From Fontibacillus puldeungensis (lineage in GTDB: Bacteria > Bacillota > Bacilli > Paenibacillales > Paenibacillaceae): DNA of 64,000 nt. The position numbers were made by a program, and so were the translations under genes. Position 1 is the stretch's first letter. Every line of letters begins with the position of its first letter. Below, one piece after another: positions 33,964-42,651 of this stretch. The notes beneath the pieces are model-generated. The model saw nothing but the letters and a program-made list of their open reading frames with translations, was not told the DNA's origin and did no database searches. Location: positions 1-64,000 of the forward strand of contig NZ_JBHTLM010000001.1 in assembly GCF_042678945.1 (NCBI RefSeq). Reading direction: 5' to 3'.

Positions 33964-34917
33964 TTGTTCAAATATGTATTTAGGCGGTTGCTGATTGCCG
34001 TGCCGGTTCTGCTTGGCGTGACCGTTATCAACTTCATCATTATGAAGATGGCGCCAGGAAATCCCGTTGACATGCTTATCAGTCCGCAAATTCCGGCGGA
34101 GGCGCTGGAAGCGAAGCGAATCGAGCTGGGGCTGAATGCTCCGGCTTATATGCAGTACTGGAGCTGGTTTACTCACTTGCTGCAGGGGGATTTAGGATAC
34201 TCCATGGTGACTTATGAGCCGGTGGGACAAATGATTTGGTCGCGGATCGGCCCTACCTTGCTGCTGATGGGTGTCTCCTTGATCCTCGGCGTGGCCATCG
34301 CTGTTCCGCTGGGAATTCTGAGCGCCAGAAAGCAGTATTCCAAATTGGATTATGCGGCGGTTACCGGATCTTTTCTAGGTATATCGATTCCGAACTTTTT
34401 TCTCGGACTGGGGCTTATTTATATTTTTTCGTTATGGCTGAAAATACTTCCTTCCAGCGGGATGACGACTCTCGGGGGGAACGGTGGGTTCGTCGATGTA
34501 CTGCTGCATATGGTCATGCCGGTCATTGTGCTTACAGCCAATGTGGCGGGGAGAAACATCAGATATGTGCGCTCCAGTATGCTGGAGATTTTGGAGCAGG
34601 ACTATTTGCGGACAGCGCGAGCCAAGGGGCTTAAGGAAGTACTGGTTGTCAACCGGCATGCGGTGAGAAATGCATTGATTCCGATTGTGACCGTACTTGG
34701 GATGGAGATCCCTATTTTGTTCGGTGGAGCGGTTGTGATTGAACAAATATTTTCTTGGCCCGGAATTGGTCAATTGACGATGTCTTCCATCATGAACCGG
34801 GATTATTCTACGATCATGGGACTTAACCTGATGGCTGCGGTGATCGTGATTATTGCCAATTTACTCACAGATATTGTGTATGCCCTGGTTGATCCAAGAA
34901 TCAAATATAGCAAATAG
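33964..34917 (+). CDS. Peptide ABC transporter permease, OppB/DppB-like
   Basis: About 317 residues. The product most likely starts at TTG 33964 as MFKYVFRRLLIAVPVLLGVT, typical for DppB, with GAGGTG at 33950-33955 upstream. The open frame back to ATG 33913 would overlap the OppF-like gene. Six membrane segments and the EAA loop YLRTARAKGLKEVLVVNRHAV are visible. Confidence 0.9.
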   Translation: MFKYVFRRLLIAVPVLLGVTVINFIIMKMAPGNPVDMLISPQIPAEALEAKRIELGLNAPAYMQYWSWFTHLLQGDLGYSMVTYEPVGQMIWSRIGPTLLLMGVSLILGVAIAVPLGILSARKQYSKLDYAAVTGSFLGISIPNFFLGLGLIYIFSLWLKILPSSGMTTLGGNGGFVDVLLHMVMPVIVLTANVAGRNIRYVRSSMLEILEQDYLRTARAKGLKEVLVVNRHAVRNALIPIVTVLGMEIPILFGGAVVIEQIFSWPGIGQLTMSSIMNRDYSTIMGLNLMAAVIVIIANLLTDIVYALVDPRIKYSK

Positions 34918-34931
34918 AGAGTGGCGGTAAC

Positions 34932-35861
34932 ATGAACCTTTTTAAAAGATACTTTTCAGGGCATACGGATATGCAGAACGAGCAGGCGATGAACTGGCAA
35001 CTGGGAGAGGAAGCGGAAGACTCCTTCAAGAGGTTGTTCTGGCGCAGGTTCAGACGTCATAAGCTGGCGGTTGCCGGACTGGTGGTTATCGCCGCGCTTA
35101 CGTTGTGCGCCATTTTTGCCCCTTATTTAACACCGTATAAGCCTACGGCCATGACAGATAGCTTTGGCGCAGCTCCCTCGCTGCAGCATTGGCTCGGCAC
35201 GGATGAGGTTGGCAGGGATCAACTGACCCGCCTTATTTTTGGGGCCAGGGTATCACTAGCCGTAGGGATTGGAGCGATTCTCATCTCGGCGATCATCGGA
35301 ACGCTCTTGGGGCTTGTGTCCGGTTATTTCGGAGGATGGGTCGACGGCGTGATCATGAGATTGACGGATGTTTTCATGTCGTTCCCTTACATTATGCTGA
35401 TCCTGGTCGTGGCAAGCATCGTTGGTCCGGGACTTACGAACATCATTCTGATTCTCGGCTTTTTAGGTTGGCCGGGGGTGGCTAGGCTCGTTCGTGGCAG
35501 TGTGTTATCTGTGAAGGAAAGTGATTATATCAAAGCGAGCGTGGTGCTCGGCTTTAAATCCCCGCGTATCCTGTTCGCTCATATTCTTCCGAATACGCTG
35601 GCGCCGATCCTGGTCTATGCAACTTCAGGGGTGGCGGGAGCTATTTTGGACGAAGCAGCGCTTAGCTTTCTCGGCCTTGGCGTGCAGCCTCCAGCACCGA
35701 GCTGGGGAAATATGCTGGCCAGCGCCCAATCGCTTACGGTGCTGACTTCTCAGCCTTGGCTTTGGATTCCGCCTGGCCTCATGATTGTATTGACCGTGCT
35801 CTCGATCAACTTTATCGGTGATGCGCTCCGTGACGCACTAGACCCGAAGAACAACCGGTAA
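34932..35861 (+). CDS. Peptide ABC transporter permease, OppC/DppC-like
   Basis: 309 residues with the N-terminal OppC domain (FWRRFRRHKLAVAGLVVIAALTL), then WLGTDEVGRDQLTRLIFGARVSL, the EAA-like loop YIKASVVLGFKSPRILFAHILP and a C-terminal INFIGDALRDALDPK typical of DppC. It completes the five-gene importer and is followed by a terminator. Confidence 0.94.
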   Translation: MNLFKRYFSGHTDMQNEQAMNWQLGEEAEDSFKRLFWRRFRRHKLAVAGLVVIAALTLCAIFAPYLTPYKPTAMTDSFGAAPSLQHWLGTDEVGRDQLTRLIFGARVSLAVGIGAILISAIIGTLLGLVSGYFGGWVDGVIMRLTDVFMSFPYIMLILVVASIVGPGLTNIILILGFLGWPGVARLVRGSVLSVKESDYIKASVVLGFKSPRILFAHILPNTLAPILVYATSGVAGAILDEAALSFLGLGVQPPAPSWGNMLASAQSLTVLTSQPWLWIPPGLMIVLTVLSINFIGDALRDALDPKNNR

Positions 35862-35895
35862 CGCTCTGGTGATATGCAAATCTAATTAATCTAGT

Positions 35896-35929
35896 AAAAA
35901 GCCGAGTGTGTTATCCGCTTGGCTTTTTT
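35896..35929 (+). terminator. Terminator of the peptide transporter operon
   Basis: AAAAAGCCGAG...CTTGGCTTTTTT hairpin with GU pairs and a T6 run. Confidence 0.82.
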
Positions 35930-36013
35930 CACTGGATGGAGAAATGGCCAACTAAATATATGAAAATGCATCCGCGCTCATACTACGCTGTTGCTTTCAG
36001 CATTCTAGAATAA

Positions 36014-36054
36014 GCTTTATGTTATACAGCGGCAAAGCTATAATATCATAAAGC
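36014..36054 (+). promoter_or_regulatory. Promoter region of dgt with an inverted repeat
   Basis: GCTTTATG (36014-36021) and CATAAAGC (36047-36054) are perfect inverted arms around TATAAT at 36039-36044; a TTATGT at about 36017-36022 is 16 bp upstream of it. The repeat brackets the promoter, so it may be an operator. Confidence 0.45.
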
Positions 36055-36087
36055 ATATCATTTGAAACGGTGAGCAGGGAGTGAGGC

Positions 36088-37500
36088 ATGATGGATATCG
36101 AACAATTAAGAGAGCATCGGCAGTATCCCGATAATATCGGGCATGAAACGAACCGTGCGACATTTGAGCGTGACTATTCACGGCTCATCCATTCGCCGAC
36201 GTTCCGCCGCCTTCAAGGGAAATCGCAGGTGTTTGGGGCTGGAACAGGTGATTATTACCGGACGCGGCTGACGCATTCGCTCGAGGTGGCCCAGATCGCC
36301 AGGGAAGCCGCCCGCAGCCTGCTGCGGGCTTACCCCTCCGTCGCATCGGAAAAGGCGGCTCATCCAGGGTTAATCATTGATCCCGAAGTCGTGGAGTGCG
36401 CGGCGATTTGCCATGATTTCGGCCATCCTCCGTTTGGCCATAAAGGGGAAGAGGTGCTTGACGGCATCCTTGAGCAGCTTAAGGAGGATAAGATTAAGCA
36501 GGAGTTAAGCGGCCGAAGTGTGTCAGTAGATGAGGAGAAACGAGTGCGTGAGGCGGTTCAGCGAAAATACGAGCATTTTGAAGGCAATGCGCACAATTTC
36601 CGGTTGATGATGTTCCTTGAGAAGCGTGAAAATATCGACGGATTGAACTTATCTGATGCCGTCTTGCTCGGCACGAATAAATATCCTTATCCCGGAACGG
36701 TGATCAAAAAAGGTCTGTACCAGCATGAGTGGGAGTACATCGCCTATGTCAGGGACCGTTGGGAAATGCCGGAGGGAAAAAAGACGTTTGAAGCACAGCT
36801 CATGGACCTGTGTGATGACATCGCTTATTCGGCGCACGATCTTGAAGATGGCATCAAAGCCGGAAAAATCGAGGTGCATGAGCATTTTTTGAAAGATTCG
36901 CACATTGAGCGTCTCATCGTTGAGAAAATTATGACCTTGGACGATTTCTTCTGGCACGGCTGGACGCCGGAGCAGGTGCGAGTCAAGGTGGAGGAAGTGC
37001 TGGATTCTTTCTTGTCGATCTGGAAAACGAAAATGCCGATCTGCGATCATGATTATTCCCGAACCCGGCGGGAGGTCAAGGCCTACTGGGTTAGCCTCTT
37101 TGTAGGCAGCCTGGGGGTTACCGAGGATGGAAACTGGCAGAAGGTCACCTTTGTCAAAGAGGGAAAAGAAGACGAGGACATGCTCCGTACCGTCAGCGTA
37201 CTCAAAAGCTTCGCCTGGGTGACGATGATCCGCGATCTTCGGGTCCAGCGTCTGCAGAAGCGCAGCGCCTGGGTGATCAAGCGGTTGTGGGACGCCTTCG
37301 TCGATCCGGTTACCTCGAAGTCGATTATCCCCGGCGACTGGCTGCGCCGTTTTGACCGAGATCAACAAAAAGCAAATCCGATCTGGACATGGGAGCATAT
37401 GATCATCGACTATATTGCGGGCATGACGGATGCCTACGCCGAGAAAATCTACAATGAGCTTTACGGGTTAAAGGTCGGATCGATTTATGATTTAGATTAG
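36088..37500 (+). CDS. dgt: Deoxyguanosinetriphosphate triphosphohydrolase family protein
   Basis: 470 residues of the HD superfamily. dGTPases split dNTPs to nucleoside and triphosphate, adjusting DNA precursor pools. The metal site is visible as RLTHSLEVAQ and ICHDFGHPPFGHKGEE (about residues 105-120), with DLCDDIAYSAHDLEDGIKAGK further on. The start is ATG 36088 (or 36091) behind GGGAGTGAGG. It stands opposite the thymidine kinase gene, another dNTP pool gene, though with a 344-bp gap holding repeats. Confidence 0.93.
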   Translation: MMDIEQLREHRQYPDNIGHETNRATFERDYSRLIHSPTFRRLQGKSQVFGAGTGDYYRTRLTHSLEVAQIAREAARSLLRAYPSVASEKAAHPGLIIDPEVVECAAICHDFGHPPFGHKGEEVLDGILEQLKEDKIKQELSGRSVSVDEEKRVREAVQRKYEHFEGNAHNFRLMMFLEKRENIDGLNLSDAVLLGTNKYPYPGTVIKKGLYQHEWEYIAYVRDRWEMPEGKKTFEAQLMDLCDDIAYSAHDLEDGIKAGKIEVHEHFLKDSHIERLIVEKIMTLDDFFWHGWTPEQVRVKVEEVLDSFLSIWKTKMPICDHDYSRTRREVKAYWVSLFVGSLGVTEDGNWQKVTFVKEGKEDEDMLRTVSVLKSFAWVTMIRDLRVQRLQKRSAWVIKRLWDAFVDPVTSKSIIPGDWLRRFDRDQQKANPIWTWEHMIIDYIAGMTDAYAEKIYNELYGLKVGSIYDLD

Positions 37501-37515
37501 AAGGACGGGTCGTAG

Positions 37516-37631
37516 TAGTTGCATTTAGTACAGTTAAATCTTGCCACTGATGGCCGTTTTTGAAATCTAGTTGTATTAAAATCCAGAAATCCGTAATTTG
37601 CCCGGAAATAGATGTACGAAATGCACTTAGT
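37516..37631. repeat. Palindrome array C (three units)
   Basis: Units at 37516-37538, 37568-37590 and 37609-37631. The middle unit looks like unit 3 of array B with ten bases missing from its centre, including the linker AAAATCCAGAAA that follows it. Spacings are 52 and 41 bp; with the missing ten bases restored, the second would be 51. The gap 37501-37843 otherwise holds only two hairpins. Confidence 0.7.
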
Positions 37632-37745
37632 GGTGTGAATTCACGCCGCAAAAGTAACTTGAGGAAGATGGGGAGGAGCAACCCAAAGGGGAATGGGCAT
37701 GGAGCGAAAATAAAGCAGAAATGGTTCGTGAAGCAGAACAGAAGA

Positions 37746-37779
37746 GGGATGGGTATAGGATGAAACCCATACCCATCCC
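37746..37779. repeat. Inverted repeat in the dgt-tdk gap
   Basis: Perfect 11-bp arms GGGATGGGTAT / ATACCCATCCC around a 12-nt loop. No T-run follows on the plus strand, so the role is unclear. Confidence 0.7.
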
Positions 37780-37819
37780 TCCCATCACTCCGATGTAGAA
37801 GTCTAAGCTAACTCAAAGG

Positions 37820-37843
37820 ACGCCGCCAGGCGTTTTTCTTTTT
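37820..37843 (+). terminator. Small plus-strand terminator
   Basis: ACGCC, GCCA loop, GGCGT, then TTTTCTTTTTT. It would end transcripts coming from dgt. Confidence 0.65.
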
Positions 37844-38413
37844 TCATAGTGGCGGGTTCGCGTGGCATTTTCGGCAAACCGGATAATATGATTCGTTGCC
37901 GCCGATTTGAATCTGCTCGCCTGTATAAACGGGTTTGCCGTTCTCAACCCGCAGGTTCATCGTCGCTTTCCGTGCGCAGAACCAGCAGATCGTTTTCATT
38001 TCCTCGATTTTATCCGCGTAGATGAGCAGAAGGCGGCTGCCCTCGAATAACTGGTTCTGGAAGTCGTTCTTCAGCCCAAATGCCATGACGGGAATATCCA
38101 GTTCATCCACGATCCGGACGAGCTGTTTGATGCTGCTTTCGCTAAGAAATTGGCATTCATCCACAAGGATACAATACAGCTTAGGAGTATGATTTTTGAC
38201 GATGCCATAAATATCCGTATCCCCGCTTACCGGGATAGCTTGTCTGCGCAGACCGATTCGGGAAGAGACATATCCTACCTCATCGCGGTTGTCCAGGGCC
38301 GAGGTGAAGAGGAGCACCGGTTTATTCTGCTCTTCATAATTGTGAGCTACCTTTAAAATTTCAATCGATTTGCCGCTATTCATTGCTCCGTATTTGAAAA
38401 ATAACTGTGCCAA
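37844..38413 (-). CDS. tdk: Thymidine kinase
   Basis: 189 residues, type II thymidine kinase; phosphorylates thymidine to dTMP in the salvage pathway. P-loop YGAMNSGKSIE near residues 8-18, VDECQFLSES around 88, lid-type zinc site CWFCARKA with CRKCH near the C-terminus, and the thymidine-binding YYPVCR. The end of the gene touches the plus-strand terminator. The start follows GAACG..., with only a weak ribosome site, but the N-terminus MAQLFFKYGAMNSGK matches the family. Confidence 0.95.
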   Translation of the reverse strand: MAQLFFKYGAMNSGKSIEILKVAHNYEEQNKPVLLFTSALDNRDEVGYVSSRIGLRRQAIPVSGDTDIYGIVKNHTPKLYCILVDECQFLSESSIKQLVRIVDELDIPVMAFGLKNDFQNQLFEGSRLLLIYADKIEEMKTICWFCARKATMNLRVENGKPVYTGEQIQIGGNESYYPVCRKCHANPPL

Positions 38414-38501
38414 TCCAGGACGTTCCTCTCTATTTGGTGATATCGCGCCCGAGACTTTACTGCGCCGGGAAGCATGATTATTCTATCATAAAATAATCCT
38501 A

Positions 38502-39254
38502 TTATTTAAGCGGAATCTGCTTGGACATTTCTTCAAATTTCTTCAGTACAGGGGTAACATGTGGCGTGATCCGTTTTAAATATTTAATCGAAGTCTGTCT
38601 GAACAGTTGCGTGTTCTCTGTCAGGTCATCAACCACCGAGTACTGCTTGCTGATGGTCCCCTTTTTATAGTCTACGAAAAACAGTGATGCGTTCTTCCAT
38701 GCCTTGACCATATCCGTCATATTCTCGTTAATCGTCATAACATACAGCGTTTCATCGCCATTTTTGTAGGTAAAAGCGTAATCCGGGTCCGCGACGGCGT
38801 GCTGAGCACGGTATCCGCTGAGAAACTGGCCTTTCTTGAACGTTCCGATCCGAAGGTCCTGCATAGAGATTGTACCGTCCGTTTCTCTTATCGATTCATG
38901 GCAGGTTCCTTTGCCGGTCATTGAGTCATCGCTCCAAGCCCCGTTATAGACAACCTTGTGAGTCTTTCCCTCTTGATCGACATACTCGTTCATATATTTG
39001 CCGCTACCTGAGCGCTTGCCGTAGGCAAATTGACCGGAGTATTGCTTCTTGTCTCCCCAAAATATCGTTCCTACGCCATTCGGTTGACCGTTTGACAGCT
39101 CGCCATAGTAGGTGGTGGAATCAGATAACTTAACCCATTCTTTTGCAGGAGCTGCCTGAGCTGAGGACACCTCCATAAGCGAAGCGGTTGCGAATGTAGC
39201 AACCAGTGCGAGTGGTAGCACGACAAGCGTTACCTTTTTCATCAACTTTCTCAT
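38502..39254 (-). CDS. Secreted MORN-repeat protein
   Basis: 250 residues with a cleavable signal peptide (MKKVTLVVLPLALVATFATA, cut near AQAAPA). Two to three MORN repeats follow: YYGELSNGQPNGVGTIFW, YSGQFAYGKRSGSGKY and YNGAWSDDSMTGKGT at about residues 48-125. The last 120 residues are unlike anything I recognise. MORN repeats are thought to bind lipids or proteins; a secreted bacterial form is of unknown role. Start ATG 39254 follows AAAGGAG. Confidence 0.85.
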   Translation of the reverse strand: MRKLMKKVTLVVLPLALVATFATASLMEVSSAQAAPAKEWVKLSDSTTYYGELSNGQPNGVGTIFWGDKKQYSGQFAYGKRSGSGKYMNEYVDQEGKTHKVVYNGAWSDDSMTGKGTCHESIRETDGTISMQDLRIGTFKKGQFLSGYRAQHAVADPDYAFTYKNGDETLYVMTINENMTDMVKAWKNASLFFVDYKKGTISKQYSVVDDLTENTQLFRQTSIKYLKRITPHVTPVLKKFEEMSKQIPLK

Positions 39255-39469
39255 CTATCCTATCTCCTTTTCCTGGTTAGGGACCTCTATTTATCGTTTA
39301 CATTATACACCTATGCTTCTGAAAGAATCTCCGCCTTCTAGTCTAAATCAAAGCGTTGAACGTGGGAAAAAAGATGGTTTTCTGTGCTCATTATTGAGTT
39401 TATGCAAATTGATAAATAGAGTGATGCTTGCTAAACTAGGGAACAGTTGGAATTGTCAGGAGTGATGTT

Positions 39470-39967
39470 ATGGATTCGCCAATCGAAGCGCCGAATAATC
39501 GACTTTCTAAGGATTCGGTTAAGATTTGGATGATCAGCGAGACCTTGCAAAGTGCTGTGATGCTCTTGCTGATGGGCATTCTGCTGTATTTGGACTATCG
39601 CCTTTCATGGGTGGTGTGGGTCGGATGGATTTTAATAGCCCTAACACTATTATTTGTGTTGCTCTCTATTTGGTCGATTTTTTTCAGACCTCAGATTCTA
39701 TATGCCCACTGGCGTTATGCGGTAACGGAGCAGTTTTTGCAGTTGAAGTCCGGTTCCATTACAGAGGTGAATGAGCTGGTCCCAATGACCAAAATTCAAT
39801 CGGTGGCGACAAAGCAGGGGCCACTGCTACGAAAGTATGGCATGTATTCCATTTCCGTTAAAACAATGGGTTCCACGCATACGATCCCGATTTTACCGGA
39901 GGAGGTCGCTATGGAGCTGCGTAACCAGATTGCTCACTATGCAAAAATAAAAGAGGTAGACGAATGA
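39470..39967 (+). CDS. ydbS: YdbS-like PH-domain membrane protein
   Basis: 165 residues: two membrane helices at about residues 20-65 and a bacterial PH (bPH2) domain with YAVTEQFLQLKSGSITEVNELVPMTKIQSV. B. subtilis YdbS and YdbT are linked to envelope stress and resistance to certain bacteriocins. The start follows TCAGGAG. It overlaps the ydbT-like gene by four bases. Confidence 0.88.
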   Translation: MDSPIEAPNNRLSKDSVKIWMISETLQSAVMLLLMGILLYLDYRLSWVVWVGWILIALTLLFVLLSIWSIFFRPQILYAHWRYAVTEQFLQLKSGSITEVNELVPMTKIQSVATKQGPLLRKYGMYSISVKTMGSTHTIPILPEEVAMELRNQIAHYAKIKEVDE

Positions 39968-41490
39968 CGACAGCCAAACGATATCATCCTCTTGTGATGC
40001 TGCTAGGAGTATGGAAGCTGGGAAAGAGCAGCATATACTTTTTTATTCTATTATTTGTTTTGAAAATGGGCTCACACTCAAAAACGGTTACCTACGGCAG
40101 ACTGGCTCTTCTACTGATTGTTGGAATCGGGCTGATTGCTATCGTGTGGCGATGGCTGAACCGGCGCTACCAGGTTGATGGTGCTTCCTTTCATCTGTAC
40201 CAGGGATTCTTTATCAAATCAAAAAGAGTTATTCCGTTTGCGAAGGTTCAAAATGTGAACAGGCATATTTCGTTGTTCCATCAAGTATTCAAAATGACTT
40301 CTATTCGTTTCGAGACGGGAATGGAAGGGGATGAATCAGCGGTAGAATTCAGCGTTATTTCTCGTGCTGAAGCTGACCGATTGGAGGGACTCGTTTCCGG
40401 TCAGATGAATGGTGATCTCGAGGCTGCCGAAGAGGGTGAGGTGGCAAGCGAATTGCCATTACAGGCACAGATCCAAGGTTCCAATCGGACGCTGCACTTC
40501 AGCCCAACCCGTAGGGACTTGATTAAAGCGTCCTTTACCTCGCTCAGCTTTCTAGTTCTAATTCCTGTTCTGTACTCGCTTTATGAGAAGGTGAACGACT
40601 TCGTCCATGTCGATGTTGAAAAGGAAGCCAAAGGATTACTTACGGTCATCTTAGGCTCGTGGTGGATCGGTTTGGTCGTTATCTCAGTACTTATCATCGT
40701 TTCGATCGGACTCGGAATCGCCAAAACGATGTACAAATACGGGAAGTATGAAATATCGTCGGACTCGGACCGAATATATATATCAAAGGGGCTGCTGGAG
40801 AAAACGGCATTTTCAATCTCCAAGGATAAGGTTCAGGCTATTGAAATTAAACAATCGTTTATGAAACGACTGCTCGGGCTGGCGGAAGTAAAACTAACGA
40901 CGGCGGGCCACTTGGGTGAGGAAAAAGAGGAGGTTAATTCACTGTATCCTTTTTTGCCACTGAAGCAGGCCTATTCGATCATTTCCGAAATTTTGCCGGC
41001 ATACGAAATTACTTCGGAGATGGAGGCTCTTCCGAGAAAGTCGCTATGGGCTCGTATGTTACGACCGAGCTGGATCTGGATCATCGCGACAGGTCTATTA
41101 ATTTACTTCAAGCCTTCTCTATTTGGACTGAAGCAAGCATGGTGGCTGCTGTCTGTGGTTCTGCTGATCTGGATCGCTGCTTCGAGATATTTTAACTACT
41201 TGTTTACCCGGTATATCATTCGCGACCAATTCATTCAGTTTCGAACCGGCGGCTTTACCTCTAATCTGTTCGTTTCAAAACGGGAGAAAATCGTTGAGGT
41301 AAAAGTTACCCGGAGCTATATCCAGCGAATATTTGAACTTGCATCAATTTGTACGGTGAATCGGGCTCGGCCAATCCAGCATCATGAGGTACATGACATC
41401 CCTTTAAAGGTTGCTGAAGCCTTCTATACGTGGTATATGGAAAGAATGCAGGAGATTAAGCTAGATTCGGGGAGAGAAGACATAACATGA
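39964..41490 (+). CDS. ydbT: YdbT-like PH-domain membrane protein
   Basis: 508 residues with pairs of membrane helices and three bPH2 domains, each marked by a segment such as YQVDGASFHLYQGFFIKSKRVIPFAKVQNV, YEISSDSDRIYISKGLLEKT and YIIRDQFIQFRTGG. Works presumably with YdbS in the membrane. It starts in the ATGA at the YdbS stop and ends in another ATGA with the next gene, so the three are coupled. Confidence 0.88.
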   Translation: MTTAKRYHPLVMLLGVWKLGKSSIYFFILLFVLKMGSHSKTVTYGRLALLLIVGIGLIAIVWRWLNRRYQVDGASFHLYQGFFIKSKRVIPFAKVQNVNRHISLFHQVFKMTSIRFETGMEGDESAVEFSVISRAEADRLEGLVSGQMNGDLEAAEEGEVASELPLQAQIQGSNRTLHFSPTRRDLIKASFTSLSFLVLIPVLYSLYEKVNDFVHVDVEKEAKGLLTVILGSWWIGLVVISVLIIVSIGLGIAKTMYKYGKYEISSDSDRIYISKGLLEKTAFSISKDKVQAIEIKQSFMKRLLGLAEVKLTTAGHLGEEKEEVNSLYPFLPLKQAYSIISEILPAYEITSEMEALPRKSLWARMLRPSWIWIIATGLLIYFKPSLFGLKQAWWLLSVVLLIWIAASRYFNYLFTRYIIRDQFIQFRTGGFTSNLFVSKREKIVEVKVTRSYIQRIFELASICTVNRARPIQHHEVHDIPLKVAEAFYTWYMERMQEIKLDSGREDIT

Positions 41491-41969
41491 ACGCATATCC
41501 TGTTGCTATTGAGGAATTCCACAATACGATTATGATGCTACGCGGCATTACGGGGATTGAAAGCGGGGTTGAAAATTTAGAACCGGTAGATTCAGTACTG
41601 CTTAGGCAGGCCCCGTTCGCGCATCTTCCTCATGCTGCCTTATACCGAACCGGGGGTGGACTCGAAAATGAAGTCTTGATCCAGTTCGAAGTAATGGTAG
41701 ATTACTCACTAGAAAGTATGTTATCTATAGAATTTCTGGCGTGGTTCGTACGTGATTTCGCTAGAGGAGGGACGAAAATTCAGCTAAGGCCCTTCGCTCT
41801 TCCGCCGGACACTCCTTTTGGAAGACAACTGGGAACATCGCTAAAATATCACCTTGAGCTTTTCATGGACGGTGTAGAGGATAGCTTGGAGCCCGTCTAC
41901 GATGTGATCCGCAGGCTTGATCTTTCCTTAAACAAAGCGATCGACCTTTATGAAATTCCGTTGAAATAA
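41487..41969 (+). CDS. Hypothetical protein downstream of ydbT
   Basis: 160 residues, soluble by appearance, no signal or membrane helix. I do not recognise it. It overlaps the ydbT-like stop by four bases (ATGA), so it is translated with the two PH-domain proteins and may serve them. Segments such as LRQAPFAHLPHAALYR and FVRDFARGGTKIQLRPF may help a profile search. Confidence 0.75.
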   Translation: MNAYPVAIEEFHNTIMMLRGITGIESGVENLEPVDSVLLRQAPFAHLPHAALYRTGGGLENEVLIQFEVMVDYSLESMLSIEFLAWFVRDFARGGTKIQLRPFALPPDTPFGRQLGTSLKYHLELFMDGVEDSLEPVYDVIRRLDLSLNKAIDLYEIPLK

Positions 41970-41993
41970 CAAATGCCATTATAAAAGAACCTT

Positions 41994-42068
41994 TGAAGGT
42001 CCTCACACTCAGTCTTTACAGGCGTACAGCCAATGTGTAGACTAATGAGTTTAAAAGGGGGACCTTCA
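41994..42068. repeat. Multi-stem structured element
   Basis: Outer arms TGAAGGTCC (41994-42002) and GGACCTTCA (42060-42068) are perfect. Inside are ACTC/GAGT, AGTCT (42011-42015)/AGACT (42039-42043), ACA/TGT and an apical GGC, GTACA loop, GCC. The order allows one long, interrupted hairpin. It lies between converging genes and could act as a terminator or be a small mobile remnant or RNA. Confidence 0.6.
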
Positions 42069-42101
42069 GTATTTCCTGTGATCGTAGAACTTACTAGATG
42101 G

Positions 42102-42374
42102 TTATAAATTTTTGATGGAATCCAGTATTTCTCCAAGCGTAACATCGCTTAGCTCATTAAGAAGCTTATCTGCTTTTGTTTTCTTGCGCAATGATCCGCC
42201 GAGTACAATTTGTATGTTCTTATTCTTGTCTATGAGAACCGAGTCTACAGATAATGCCTGACTTAATAATCCGGTAATTACCGCTAACTGCTGGGGGGTT
42301 AGCCCGGCGAGAAAACTCAAGTCTAATCCGTTTGACGGTGGGCATCCTTTTTTATTGTCCGAACGTTTAGGCAT
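42102..42374 (-). CDS. Small hypothetical protein
   Basis: About 90 residues starting MPKRSDNKKGCPPSNGLDL and containing FLAGLTPQQLAVITGLLSQ and LRKKTKADKLLNEL. No family is recognised. ATG 42374 has a G-rich AGGGGGGG in front; ATG 42398, behind AAAGGA, would add eight residues (MKCAGGDL). It follows the small membrane protein on the same strand by 34 bp. Confidence 0.6.
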   Translation of the reverse strand: MPKRSDNKKGCPPSNGLDLSFLAGLTPQQLAVITGLLSQALSVDSVLIDKNKNIQIVLGGSLRKKTKADKLLNELSDVTLGEILDSIKNL

Positions 42375-42408
42375 GAGGTCCCCCCCTGCGCACTTCATTT
42401 TTTTCCTT

Positions 42409-42534
42409 TTACACGGAGACGATGGTGTCTGACTCTCCCCCGCCACCATCGCTCCCAAGCCCGAAAATAAAGGAAAGACTGATTACGACAACAACGATCA
42501 GTGTAATCCTCCTCTTTATCTCATCATTGTCCAT
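42409..42534 (-). CDS. Small single-helix membrane protein, 41 residues
   Basis: An ATG at 42534 opens a 41-codon frame with one hydrophobic helix (ITLIVVVVISLSFIFGLG), a charged start (MDNDEIKRR) and a Gly-rich tail SDGGGGESDTIVSV. AAAGGA lies about nine bases upstream. It stands just ahead of the small gene at 42374. Such single-helix proteins are common in spore formers and easily missed. Confidence 0.6.
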   Translation of the reverse strand: MDNDEIKRRITLIVVVVISLSFIFGLGSDGGGGESDTIVSV

Positions 42535-42651
42535 CTTTATATATCCTTTCCTGCCCGCAGGCTGTAGTTAACGAATGAATCGCGTCTATTGGTATTATAT
42601 TTCTGCAATTGGAAAGTGTGAGGGTCATTTGGTGGGGAGAGGCCTCGGCTT

